Source: a virus
IMG/VR virus record: IMGVR_UViG_3300035698_000464
Location: 1-35,774 of that record
DNA: 35,774 bases
Strand: one strand, 5' to 3'
How positions within the stretch are numbered: position 1 is the stretch's first letter; every line of letters starts with the position of its first letter. This document shows positions 1 to 6,938 of the stretch, piece by piece. A program made the translations under genes and the position numbers. The notes under the pieces were generated by a model. That model was given only the letters and a program-made list of their open reading frames with translations, was not told where the DNA came from and searched no databases.

Positions 1-148
1 CTTCCATTAAAACATCAAAAGGTTTTACTTTCCATTTATTGCCAAGAGTGTAAAGTCCACTGTGAAAAAAACTTAAATGTTGTAACTCAATTATTTTAAC
101 TTCTTTACCTTTGTAAAAAGCTTTTATTGTTATTTCGTCTTTAATCAT
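1..148 (-). CDS. Hypothetical protein, 3' end cut by window edge
   Basis: An ATG at 148 opens a frame that stays open for 49 codons to the window edge, so the C-terminus is missing. The visible part begins MIKDEITIKAFYKGKEV and contains two short beta-like stretches plus a FFHSGLY segment. Its start overlaps the stop of the preceding gene as ATGA, the same coupling seen elsewhere in this leftward run, which supports it being real. I do not recognise the family. It is the last visible member of a run of small genes read away from 1242. Confidence 0.55.
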   Translation of the reverse strand, partial: MIKDEITIKAFYKGKEVKIIELQHLSFFHSGLYTLGNKWKVKPFDVLME

Positions 149-327
149 TTGTAATCCTTTTTAAAGTGTTTCATCCATAGCCAATTCCAAAAAGACCAGA
201 ATCTATTATTCCATTTTTTATTCTCAAAGTTATCTACTTCTTCAATCTCATACTCAATAGATAATTTTTTTCTTTCTGCTTCAGGTAAACTCATAAAAAT
301 TTTCCATGCTTTTTTATTGTTTATCAT
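145..327 (-). CDS. Small hypothetical protein, Trp-rich C-terminus
   Basis: A 60-residue basic protein. The N-terminal two thirds is charged (SLPEAERKKLSIEYEIEEV). The last 25 residues hold five tryptophans with aromatic neighbours (KKWNNRFWSFWNWLWMKHF), which could be an amphipathic membrane-surface helix. No signal peptide or known motif is visible. It ends in an ATGA overlap with the next gene and sits in a chain of short leftward genes near a replication module, where phages often carry small host-takeover proteins; that role is only positional inference. Confidence 0.55.
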   Translation of the reverse strand: MINNKKAWKIFMSLPEAERKKLSIEYEIEEVDNFENKKWNNRFWSFWNWLWMKHFKKDYK

Positions 328-371
328 TACTCTTTATCACCTGTTTCATTATAGTAGTCCATGGGTTAAAT

Positions 372-563
372 TCAATTTTTGAGCATCCGTTTAAAACCAT
401 CAGTATCAGTATAAACTTCACCCAATTCCTCTTCATTTACCTTACCCTTTTTACATATTGAACACTTAACAATAACATCTTCTCTAGCAAGTTTATAAGG
501 CACCTTTACTAAGGCAGTGCCCTTACAAACTGGACAATCAATTTTGTTATTCTTTTGATCCAT
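372..563 (-). CDS. Small zinc-ribbon-like protein
   Basis: A 63-residue protein with two CxxC pairs: CPVC at residues 10-13 and CSIC at 34-37, spaced as in a zinc ribbon or DnaJ-type zinc finger. A single structural zinc ion is expected. The C-terminal part (EVYTDTDGFKRMLKN) is acidic then basic. Zinc ribbons of this size in phages often bind nucleic acid or a host transcription protein, but nothing here identifies the partner. The gene overlaps the preceding one by 17 bases, indicating translational coupling. Confidence 0.65.
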   Translation of the reverse strand: MDQKNNKIDCPVCKGTALVKVPYKLAREDVIVKCSICKKGKVNEEELGEVYTDTDGFKRMLKN

Positions 564-747
564 TCAATAATTTTTTTCTCATTGTATCTACAGGTACTTT
601 TTCTTTTTTAGCTAAGAAAGCAACATAGTCATTTACCAACTTACTAATCATTGCACCCGGTGCTCTAAATTTATTTTTGCATAAACCTTTAAGTAAAGAA
701 TAGTCTTCCTTAGCTATTGCAACTGACCTCCATCTATTTATGTCCAT
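547..747 (-). CDS. Ribbon-helix-helix-like small protein
   Basis: A 66-residue protein whose pattern fits an Arc/MetJ-type ribbon-helix-helix fold: a short strand (RWRSVAIAKED, residues 5-15), helix one (YSLLKGLCKNKF) and helix two (APGAMISKLVNDYVAFLAKK). Such proteins dimerise and insert the strand into the DNA major groove as repressors. A GGAG ribosome site lies 7-8 bases before the ATG, inside the end of the upstream gene. This is a fold-level guess from residue pattern; a small nucleoid-like or unrelated helical protein is the alternative. Confidence 0.5.
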   Translation of the reverse strand: MDINRWRSVAIAKEDYSLLKGLCKNKFRAPGAMISKLVNDYVAFLAKKEKVPVDTMRKKLLNGSKE

Positions 748-979
748 TTTTATTCTCCAATATTTTAACTTGTTTAACTAATTCCTTTACACCCTCTTCT
801 AGTTCGGCATTCTTTTGTTTAAATATTTTTAAATTTTTACTAAGAATATCTATAGTTTTAAACAATCCATCTCTAGCTTCTTCTAGTTTACCCATAGGAT
901 CTAAGTTGCCTTCTGGTTGTTGTCCTAATGGTAATACATTATTCAGTCTCGCCATTTCAGCGTTCATCTTTTCTATCAT
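734..979 (-). CDS. Small coiled-coil protein
   Basis: An 81-residue protein with a predicted helical coiled coil in its C-terminal half (about residues 33-77; LFKTIDILSKNLKIFKQKNA followed by ELEEGVKELVKQVKILENKN), with hydrophobic residues at heptad-like spacing. The N-terminal part has a Gly/Pro-containing linker (LPLGQQPEGNLDPMG). It starts in an ATGA overlap with the preceding gene, with GGAG 8 bases upstream. Similar short coiled-coil genes are common in marine phage early regions; the function is unknown. Confidence 0.55.
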   Translation of the reverse strand: MIEKMNAEMARLNNVLPLGQQPEGNLDPMGKLEEARDGLFKTIDILSKNLKIFKQKNAELEEGVKELVKQVKILENKNGHK

Positions 980-1242
980 TTTTCATCTCCGGTTGGTTGA
1001 TTTTTTCGTTCTTGTATTTCGTCTTCTACAAAAATTATGGCTGCTGTTCTACCAAAGGGATAAAATTTTTTCCCTGATATATCATACGCAGAAACCATAG
1101 TGATTGCATCGATGTAACTATCTAAATGCACTGAATCTTCAGTAGCTGTACCATCAGGATCATTACTAGGGATCTTAGATAATTGTTGGTCTAAGTCTTT
1201 CATGATACCCTGGGCTACTGAACTATTACATTTAAATCTCAT
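976..1242 (-). CDS. Hypothetical protein, first gene of left-end leftward run
   Basis: An 88-residue protein with no motif I recognise. The centre (HLDSYIDAITMVSAYDISGKK, shown in part) and GRTAAIIFVEDEI suggest a small alpha/beta fold. It is the first gene of the leftward run to the window edge and is divergent from the rightward gene starting at 1285, so a promoter for this run should lie between or just inside them. The ribosome site is weak (AAGA). Confidence 0.5.
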   Translation of the reverse strand: MRFKCNSSVAQGIMKDLDQQLSKIPSNDPDGTATEDSVHLDSYIDAITMVSAYDISGKKFYPFGRTAAIIFVEDEIQERKNQPTGDEK

Positions 1243-1284
1243 AAATCTTAATTACATGGGATAGATGGGATAGTCAACAAAATT
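1243..1284. promoter_or_regulatory. Divergent intergenic region with tandem 9-bp repeat
   Basis: The 42 bases between divergent genes must serve both directions. They contain a perfect head-to-tail duplication of ATGGGATAG (1256-1264 and 1265-1273). On the minus strand TTGACT (1272-1277) resembles a -35 box, but no good -10 hexamer is found at normal spacing, so I do not assign an exact promoter. The repeat could be a regulator site or a chance duplication. Confidence 0.3.
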
Positions 1285-1503
1285 ATGAAAATACTTTTAA
1301 CCATTATTATTTGTTCTGGAGTATCTGATACTTGTTTACAACCATTTACTTTTGAACCACCTTATAATTCTACATATGAGTGTATGGTTGATGGCTACAC
1401 TAAGGCACTTGAAAAAACTATAGAAATAGGTAAAGAAGATGTTAATGAATATGATATTTATATAAAATTTATGTGTGAGAAAGATAATAAACCCCTAATT
1501 TAG
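1285..1503 (+). CDS. Small Cys-containing protein with exported-type N-terminus
   Basis: A 72-residue protein starting with a short hydrophobic stretch (MKILLTIIICSGVSD), too short for a confident signal peptide but consistent with membrane targeting or export. Four cysteines at 10, 17, 33 and 64 could form disulfides in the periplasm. The Cys order and overall layout match the next gene (C12, C22, C36, C65), suggesting old paralogues. I recall similar small Cys proteins in marine phages, without a known role. A cell-envelope function such as exclusion of other phages is speculation. It is the first gene of a four-gene rightward cluster. Confidence 0.55.
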   Translation: MKILLTIIICSGVSDTCLQPFTFEPPYNSTYECMVDGYTKALEKTIEIGKEDVNEYDIYIKFMCEKDNKPLI

Positions 1504-1504
1504 A

Positions 1505-1765
1505 ATGATTATAAAGTATATATTATTAGCAACAATATGTTACCAAATGCCAAATATGACAGAAAAATGTATTCAACAAGTTAAAAATTCGGTCTCAGAT
1601 CAACAGAGATGCATAGCTATATCAAATCATAGTGGTAAGGCCTTTAAACAAAGAGTGGAAGCTCTAAATGGCTCTGTGACCTCTTATGAGGCATTTTGTT
1701 ATGCTATTGACAATCAAGGGTACAGTGTTGACCATTCATTCAAAATATCTTATAATATCTTATGA
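1505..1765 (+). CDS. Small Cys-containing protein, likely paralogue of preceding gene
   Basis: An 86-residue protein with a hydrophobic N-terminus (MIIKYILLATICYQ) and four cysteines at 12, 22, 36 and 65. The middle is polar and helical-looking (CIQQVKNSVSDQQRC). The ATG lies one base after the upstream stop, and its own stop overlaps the next ATG as ATGA, so the cluster is translationally coupled. The shared Cys spacing with the preceding gene argues for common ancestry although sequence identity is low. Function unknown; an exported or membrane-associated protein is most likely. Confidence 0.5.
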   Translation: MIIKYILLATICYQMPNMTEKCIQQVKNSVSDQQRCIAISNHSGKAFKQRVEALNGSVTSYEAFCYAIDNQGYSVDHSFKISYNIL

Positions 1766-1998
1766 CAGCTTATCGTATCCAAGCTCGTGTGGGAGGAAAG
1801 TATTTAGATACTACTTTAGATGCACCCAGCGATAAAGAGGCTCTCGATAAGTTTGTTCAACTTGCCAGTGAAGGTAAGATAGAAGAAGTTACAACTGATT
1901 TCTATACACTTAAATTCATGGGTATAACTTTGGAGGAAATAAATGTTGAGTCCGGAAAAAGTACAAATGTTAAAAAAGCTTCAACACCTGGAGCATAA
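1762..1998 (+). CDS. Hypothetical protein
   Basis: A 78-residue protein that looks like a small alpha/beta domain: a strand (YRIQARVGGKYLDTTLDAPS), a helix (DKEALDKFVQLASEGK) and a strand (IEEVTTDFYTLKFMGITLEE). It starts in an ATGA overlap with the previous gene. Its last 56 bases overlap the next gene in another frame, so the C-terminal tail (GKSTNVKKASTPGA) may be dispensable. No family recognised. Confidence 0.5.
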   Translation: MTAYRIQARVGGKYLDTTLDAPSDKEALDKFVQLASEGKIEEVTTDFYTLKFMGITLEEINVESGKSTNVKKASTPGA

Positions 1999-2143
1999 GT
2001 GGTCAGCAGGTTTCCTGACACATGGTGGTTGTAATGTCGAGATGTTGCAAATAGAAAGAGAGATTAAGTCTCAAAGAAATACTATTAAGCATCAAGATGT
2101 TCAAGAAAACTTAAGTGCAAGTAGTTTACAACAAAGTGCTTAA
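1943..2143 (+). CDS. Small hypothetical helical protein
   Basis: A 66-residue protein with a strong ribosome site, GGAGG six bases before the ATG, which supports this start even though it overlaps the upstream gene by 56 bases. The sequence is mainly helical and charged (PEKVQMLKKLQHLEHKW, then NVEMLQIEREIKSQRNTI). Its stop overlaps the stop of the convergent endonuclease gene by three bases, with no space for a terminator between them. Function unknown. Confidence 0.5.
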   Translation: MLSPEKVQMLKKLQHLEHKWSAGFLTHGGCNVEMLQIEREIKSQRNTIKHQDVQENLSASSLQQSA

Positions 2144-2529
2144 GACCTAGGTAAAAAACGTTCACTAGTCCTTAGTGTATTTGTCTGCCCAAATTCGTAA
2201 TGATTAATTATAGCTAACAGTTTTGGTTTTTTCTCAATTGTAAAGTTAACAATTTTCTTAGCAGCGATTAAAGCTTTTTGGTGAGAGCATCTCCAACGCC
2301 ATTGATCTTTTCTACTAAAGCCTAAGTTAGCTTTATGAGTAATTGTACCTACACCAATTATTCTTTGAAACTCTGCAATAGGATCTAAGTGGACCATATT
2401 AATTTCCATTGATACTCTCCATTTATACTTATGGCCACCTTTAGGATAATCTTTTTTATATTGAACACATCCCTCTCCATCAAATAAACCACCGCACCAA
2501 GCTTCTGGTTCTAGTCCTCTGATAAACAC
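2140..2529 (-). CDS. LAGLIDADG-family homing endonuclease
   Basis: A 129-residue protein with one LAGLIDADG motif, WCGGLFDGEGCV at residues 11-22, whose acidic residues coordinate the catalytic metal. One motif implies a homodimer cutting a long pseudo-palindromic site. The rest has the expected basic strand region (KYKWRVSMEI, KDQWRWRCSHQKAL). The start is GTG directly after the DNA polymerase TAA and in the same reading frame, so the two ORFs are separated only by that stop. Free-standing endonucleases next to conserved replication genes are typical selfish elements that spread into phages lacking them. The alternative start at residue 42 would delete the catalytic motif. Confidence 0.85.
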   Translation of the reverse strand: MFIRGLEPEAWCGGLFDGEGCVQYKKDYPKGGHKYKWRVSMEINMVHLDPIAEFQRIIGVGTITHKANLGFSRKDQWRWRCSHQKALIAAKKIVNFTIEKKPKLLAIINHYEFGQTNTLRTSERFLPRS

Positions 2530-4413
2530 TTACTTAGCATCTCCCCAAGATTTTCCAATACCATACTCTACAACAAATGGAACTTTAAATTCTATTGTAT
2601 TCTCCATAGTATCTTTAATTCTTTTTATCTGCTCTTCTCCTTTTGCACCACTCTCTATATTAAAACAAAGCTCATCATGTATTTGTAAGATAGGTAGATC
2701 ACCACCTTCTACACAATCTAGCATAGCTTGTTTAGTCTGATCAGCAGCACTACCTTGAATTAATCTATTTAAAGCTTTGTAAGTATAGGCTCTTTTAATA
2801 CCGTCTCTACCATATTTGGCTACAGCATTATCAAATGTTTCCGCCATATGTAAACCGAAGTCTCTTGTTTCCCACTTATCAAACCTACATTTACGGCCTT
2901 TCTTAGTACGAATTACTCCTTTTTCACTAGCAGTTTGCATACATCTATCAGATAACATCTTAACAAAAGGTACCTTCCTATTGTATTTACTAATTAAAAC
3001 ATCAGCTTCTTCCTTAGTTACTCCAAGACTTAAGGCTAACTTATTCTTACCCATGCCATACATTAGACCAAGTCCAATAGTCTTAGCTTGGTTTCTTTCA
3101 ATACCTACTAGATCAGCTACAGTTTGATGAAAGTCTGCATTAGAGTTTTTGTAAGACTCTACTAATTCATTTGATCCTTCATATCCTTCTCCAATACTCG
3201 CTGCATAATGAACCGTCATTCGTGGCTCTTGCTGAGAGTAATCAAAGCTACCCCATCTACACCCTTCTTCTGGAATGAATAGAGCTCTAATCAATGGACC
3301 AAATTCTTTATTCCTTGAAGGTACTTGTTGTAAATTTGGATTAGACATACTCAATCTACCAGACACAGTTCCGCCACTATCAGATCTAAGTTGATTTATT
3401 TCTGCATGGATCCTTGAATCAACCTGGTACTTCATGATAGAAGATAGGAACGTATTATGAAATTTATTAACTTCTCTAGCCTGAACAATCAACTTAGCAA
3501 TTTTGTGCGGACAATTGACCAACCAGTTTTGTGTAAATGATGGTTCATCGGATTTTGCAGTTCTTGGGTATTCTATTTTCAGCTTATCAAAAGCTATGGC
3601 AATCTGGCGTGCTGCCCAAATGTCTATGTCTGTTCCTGATTCTTTTTTTATTGCCGATAGGAGTTCTTTTTCTTGGATCCTCATTTTTGTTCGTAGTTTT
3701 TCAGCTAGTTCCACTTCTACTCTAACACCTCGTTGTCTCATCTTAATTAAGTTAGGTAGCAACTTAGATTCCATTTCCCATACAGTAGTTAAACTTTGTG
3801 ACTGTATCTCTTGTTTAAATCTTTGCCATAATAGAAGCGTGAGTCGTGCATCTTGTTCAGCGTAATAACCAACATGTTCTGCAGGTAACATCCACATCTC
3901 AGCTTTAGGATCGACACCATGGTCTGCTGCTGCTTGTTTCAAATCAGTCTCTGCTTTTAACTCTCCTAAATAATCTCTTGATAAATTATTTAAAGAAAAA
4001 GAATATCTGTTCTCATCTATAAGAGCTGCTGCAATCATAGTATCAACAATCTCTCCTTCAACTTTAATACCTATCTGTTGTAACCAACCTACATCGTACT
4101 GAGCATTATGAAATATTTTAGTACAAGGTAAACTGCATACAGTTTTCATATAAGCTTTCACTTGTTCTGGTATCATGTTACCACCCCCTAAATGACCGAA
4201 TGGGTAATAACCTTGCCAACCTTCTACAGCTACAGCAAAACCAATAATCTCTCCTTTACCTAAAGCCCAGCCAGCACCTAAACCATTATTAATACCTTCA
4301 TCTCTAGTCTCTAAGTCAATAGCTATTTCAGTAGCTCCGGTTAAATCTTTGTACTCTGATGGACAAGACCAAATATGTTTTTTAAAACTCATGTTAAGTT
4401 GTAAGCCACCCAT
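2530..4413 (-). CDS. polA: DNA polymerase I family A with 3'-5' exonuclease
   Basis: A 627-residue replicative polymerase. The N-terminal DnaQ-like proofreading domain shows DLE (33-35), FHNAQYD (101-107) and YYAEQD (183-188). The polymerase domain has SGRLSMSNPNLQQVP (351-365), motif A DYSQQEPR (391-398), motif B RNQAKTIGLGLMYG (440-453) and motif C QIHDE (577-581), so the catalytic aspartates are present. No 5' nuclease domain is present. The residue aligned with E. coli Phe762 is Leu448; this Leu type is common in marine viral PolA and has been linked to slower, more accurate synthesis and possibly temperate-like lifestyles. Motif A is unusual, with Gln and Pro where Ile and Leu are typical. 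The start overlaps the upstream stop as TAATG and has GAGG upstream; an internal ATG at 4392 is less likely. Confidence 0.95.
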   Translation of the reverse strand: MGGLQLNMSFKKHIWSCPSEYKDLTGATEIAIDLETRDEGINNGLGAGWALGKGEIIGFAVAVEGWQGYYPFGHLGGGNMIPEQVKAYMKTVCSLPCTKIFHNAQYDVGWLQQIGIKVEGEIVDTMIAAALIDENRYSFSLNNLSRDYLGELKAETDLKQAAADHGVDPKAEMWMLPAEHVGYYAEQDARLTLLLWQRFKQEIQSQSLTTVWEMESKLLPNLIKMRQRGVRVEVELAEKLRTKMRIQEKELLSAIKKESGTDIDIWAARQIAIAFDKLKIEYPRTAKSDEPSFTQNWLVNCPHKIAKLIVQAREVNKFHNTFLSSIMKYQVDSRIHAEINQLRSDSGGTVSGRLSMSNPNLQQVPSRNKEFGPLIRALFIPEEGCRWGSFDYSQQEPRMTVHYAASIGEGYEGSNELVESYKNSNADFHQTVADLVGIERNQAKTIGLGLMYGMGKNKLALSLGVTKEEADVLISKYNRKVPFVKMLSDRCMQTASEKGVIRTKKGRKCRFDKWETRDFGLHMAETFDNAVAKYGRDGIKRAYTYKALNRLIQGSAADQTKQAMLDCVEGGDLPILQIHDELCFNIESGAKGEEQIKRIKDTMENTIEFKVPFVVEYGIGKSWGDAK

Positions 4414-5066
4414 TATTTTTCATCCTCATCTAAATTTTTAAGATCATAATCATAACTACCTTTTTCATGTTCATCTGTAATCCATTTAGCAGAATTTTCT
4501 ACTGACCATTTTCTAGTACCTACAAGTCTATTGATTGCATTTTCATGTGGGTTAACTCCCATAGAGGGATCATAAATTTTTAATCTATTGTTAGGTTGTA
4601 TAGCATAATTACCATCATCTAATTCTATAACATGACCACACTTATGCTGATCTGGTTTTTCTGAATAACCAAAAGCAAGTTCATTGAAATCGCCCCCACA
4701 CCAATCTATTGTAAAAAGATATTTGCCTTTTCTTTTTACTTTTCTTCTTGATGTATATTGCATAGTACAGCCAGCTATCTCATAAAATGTAGTTACAGAA
4801 ACATTATAACTAAAACTATCCCACATAACTAATTCATCTAATGGTAATTCTTTTACTCCAGGTTCTTTACAAAAAGCAGATATAGGTGCTCTCCACCATA
4901 TACCACCATCCTCCATAAGAAAATGAAACAAAGGTACTTGATTAGGTATAGAGCTAAAACCAAAGATACCTACTTCAAAATATTTATCATGTGAATCTTT
5001 TTGATCTCTTAAAAAGTTTCCTCTTACATAACATTCTATTATGGGTATATTTGCATTTAAATACAT
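4413..5066 (-). CDS. Conserved-looking hypothetical protein between DUF3310 and polA
   Basis: A 217-residue soluble protein I cannot assign. It has no signal peptide. The N-terminus is beta-rich (IIECYVRGNFLRDQ, YFEVGIFGFSSIP). The middle has WCGGDFNELAFGYSEKPDQH, and the C-terminal half carries GNYAIQPNNRLKIYDPSM and ends in an acidic tail (DLKNLDEDEK). It is joined by TAATG overlaps to both neighbours, so it belongs to the replication operon. A role in DNA metabolism is inferred from position only. Confidence 0.6.
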   Translation of the reverse strand: MYLNANIPIIECYVRGNFLRDQKDSHDKYFEVGIFGFSSIPNQVPLFHFLMEDGGIWWRAPISAFCKEPGVKELPLDELVMWDSFSYNVSVTTFYEIAGCTMQYTSRRKVKRKGKYLFTIDWCGGDFNELAFGYSEKPDQHKCGHVIELDDGNYAIQPNNRLKIYDPSMGVNPHENAINRLVGTRKWSVENSAKWITDEHEKGSYDYDLKNLDEDEK

Positions 5067-5305
5067 TATTTTTTATCCTTTAGTTTTTTTATTTCTAGAT
5101 CACAATAATGTTTTATCTTTTCTAAATCTTTTATTTTATCTTTGTTTAAATACCTACAAACATATTTAACAACACACCCTTGAAAGAAAGAGAGATTGTT
5201 TTTTGAAATAAATTCGTAAGGTTGTATGGTAAAGTTTTTATAATGATTACCCCCTATTTGTTTAGTCTCTGGGAAATCGTCTTTAAATATATCACTGTTT
5301 GTCAT
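5066..5305 (-). CDS. DUF3310 family protein (T7 gp1.7-like)
   Basis: A 79-residue protein matching the DUF3310 pattern: GGNHYKNFTIQPYEF, then FFQGCVVKYVCRYLNKDK and DLEKIKHYCDLEIKKL. T7 gp1.7, the best-studied relative, acts on nucleotides as a nucleotide kinase, so a role in dNTP supply is plausible but not shown here. A longer frame starts at 5320, but AGGAG lies five bases before the ATG at 5305, making that the better start; it then overlaps the helicase stop by 14 bases. It ends in TAATG with the next gene. Confidence 0.75.
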   Translation of the reverse strand: MTNSDIFKDDFPETKQIGGNHYKNFTIQPYEFISKNNLSFFQGCVVKYVCRYLNKDKIKDLEKIKHYCDLEIKKLKDKK

Positions 5306-6938
5306 TTTTCTCCTGTACATATATTAAATAGTCTGCACCCAATGGGTAGTTATACTTATAGTCAGTTCTTAATAGATGTAAAGTTTTTCTTGCCCTAGTA
5401 GAACCGGTGTACCAAACCTTTCTTTCATTAATCTTCTCTTCTGCGTTCTTATGTTTAAATGATGATGGGTAGTTGCCTTTACCGTATAAGACTACATTAT
5501 CTTTTTCATCTCCTTTAACTGAGTGTATTGTATCTATAATTATAACAGGATCATTATTAAGTTCTGTTTGGCCATATCGTTTAAGTAATCTAATGAAGTG
5601 TCTTATTTGATTAGGTTTAAAGTTTCTCCTTAAGATCCACCACCATTGTTTACTTTCACATTCATTAGGTAAATCTAAACCACACCATTCTTTTAAATCA
5701 CTAAAAGAATATTCTTTAAAGTCTGGCTCACTAGACCAAAACTTTTCTAATCTAAACTTAGAATCAGTAAGCTCTCTTATATATTGATACATAACTTTAG
5801 CTTGATTCTTATTTAATTTTTTACCATTACTTAAGTGGGTCCAGGCTTTAATAGCTTCCCATTGTTTAATATCAAAACACTTAACATCTTTATTGTCTTT
5901 AAAATATAAGCCGGCATCTTTAGCCAGCATCCTAAGTTCATTGACTGTACTATTTACTCTACCTAAAATAAACCAACTCCCTTTTAATTCTGCAAAAGGT
6001 ATCTCGGTAAAATTTCTATAGCTCTTAACAAATCCATCTTTCTCTGTATGCTCATATTCTTTTTCTTCACTATCTAATATACCTCGTCTTATTATTTGTG
6101 AGAACTTATGAATAGCTGCACCAAATCTTCTAGTCTTTCTTAGTTTTACTTTTCGACCTGGGAAAAAAGTAGTAAAATATTTAGGGTCTGCACCATTCCA
6201 TTTATATATACCTTGGTCATCATCACCAGCTAAGTAAATTCTTTTTACCTTATCTGCCATCTTATATATGACTGACCATTGTAACGGTGTGAAGTCCTGA
6301 GCTTCATCTATAATTAAAACTTTTAATGCTGGGAAATCTATTTCATTTATAGCTCTACCAATCATATCATCAAAGTCTATAAAAGGTTTTTCACCACCAT
6401 ATTTTTTATAATGCTCATAAGTTTTTATCTTTCTAAAAAATACATCTAATGAATCTTTTTTATAAGACTCTTTCTTGTAGGCTTCACTAGGTTCAATACA
6501 TAAGTTACGGGACTTACTATATATTCCTAAAGACCAATCCTTATAGAGAAAGCTATCATCCGCTAATCTTTGATCACTGGTTTTAATAATCTTAGTCTGT
6601 AATGCAAAATCAATTGTACAATCTTTAGGATCAAAAACATCCTCAGAAAAATATCTTCTACAATAAGTATGTAATGTTTTAAATCGATAGAAGTCTTCTG
6701 TAGTATATAATGGAAAAGCTTCTGTTGCTCTAGCTACTGCAGTGTTAACTGCTTTGTTGGTAAAAGATAGGAAGGCCATCTCACTAGGAAGAATACCTTT
6801 TTTTAAATGACCCTTTAATACTTTTTCAATTAAGGTGTGTGTCTTTCCTGTACCTGGTGGTCCAAAAATCTTTATGGTTTTCTTATAAAGACTTTTAAGT
6901 TTTTCAAGTTCTGAATTTCCCTGTGTGGTAGTCATCAT
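5292..6938 (-). CDS. UvrD/PcrA-like superfamily 1 DNA helicase
   Basis: A 548-residue ATP-dependent helicase. Motifs: Walker A GPPGTGKT (26-33), motif Ia FLSFTNKAV, motif II DEAQD (211-215), motif III GDDDQGIYKWNGAD (238-251), motif IV LRKTRRF, motif V DTIHSVKGDEKDNVVL, and motif VI VWYTGSTRARKTLHLL near the C-terminus. It is shorter than cellular UvrD (about 720 residues) with reduced accessory domains. It probably unwinds DNA at the fork or in recombination, since no hexameric helicase is visible in the window. Its ATG lies inside the primase coding end (35-base overlap). Confidence 0.9.
   Translation of the reverse strand: MMTTTQGNSELEKLKSLYKKTIKIFGPPGTGKTHTLIEKVLKGHLKKGILPSEMAFLSFTNKAVNTAVARATEAFPLYTTEDFYRFKTLHTYCRRYFSEDVFDPKDCTIDFALQTKIIKTSDQRLADDSFLYKDWSLGIYSKSRNLCIEPSEAYKKESYKKDSLDVFFRKIKTYEHYKKYGGEKPFIDFDDMIGRAINEIDFPALKVLIIDEAQDFTPLQWSVIYKMADKVKRIYLAGDDDQGIYKWNGADPKYFTTFFPGRKVKLRKTRRFGAAIHKFSQIIRRGILDSEEKEYEHTEKDGFVKSYRNFTEIPFAELKGSWFILGRVNSTVNELRMLAKDAGLYFKDNKDVKCFDIKQWEAIKAWTHLSNGKKLNKNQAKVMYQYIRELTDSKFRLEKFWSSEPDFKEYSFSDLKEWCGLDLPNECESKQWWWILRRNFKPNQIRHFIRLLKRYGQTELNNDPVIIIDTIHSVKGDEKDNVVLYGKGNYPSSFKHKNAEEKINERKVWYTGSTRARKTLHLLRTDYKYNYPLGADYLIYVQEKNDKQ

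Noticed and set aside
327-362. 11-codon frame MDYYNETGDKE between two small leftward genes
   Set aside because: It has a TAATG junction but no ribosome site and is too short to support.
717-1100. Rightward 127-codon frame over the left small genes
   Set aside because: It opposes three overlapping leftward genes with ribosome sites and coupling; it starts without a ribosome site.
2530-2532. TAA recoding (alternative genetic code) to explain the in-frame endonuclease
   Set aside because: TAA ends many other well-defined genes in the window, including polymerase-operon genes, so general reassignment is not supported.
3503-3865. Rightward 120-codon frame inside polA
   Set aside because: It lies fully antisense to a clearly conserved polymerase domain; Ser/Leu/Cys-rich translation is typical of a shadow frame.
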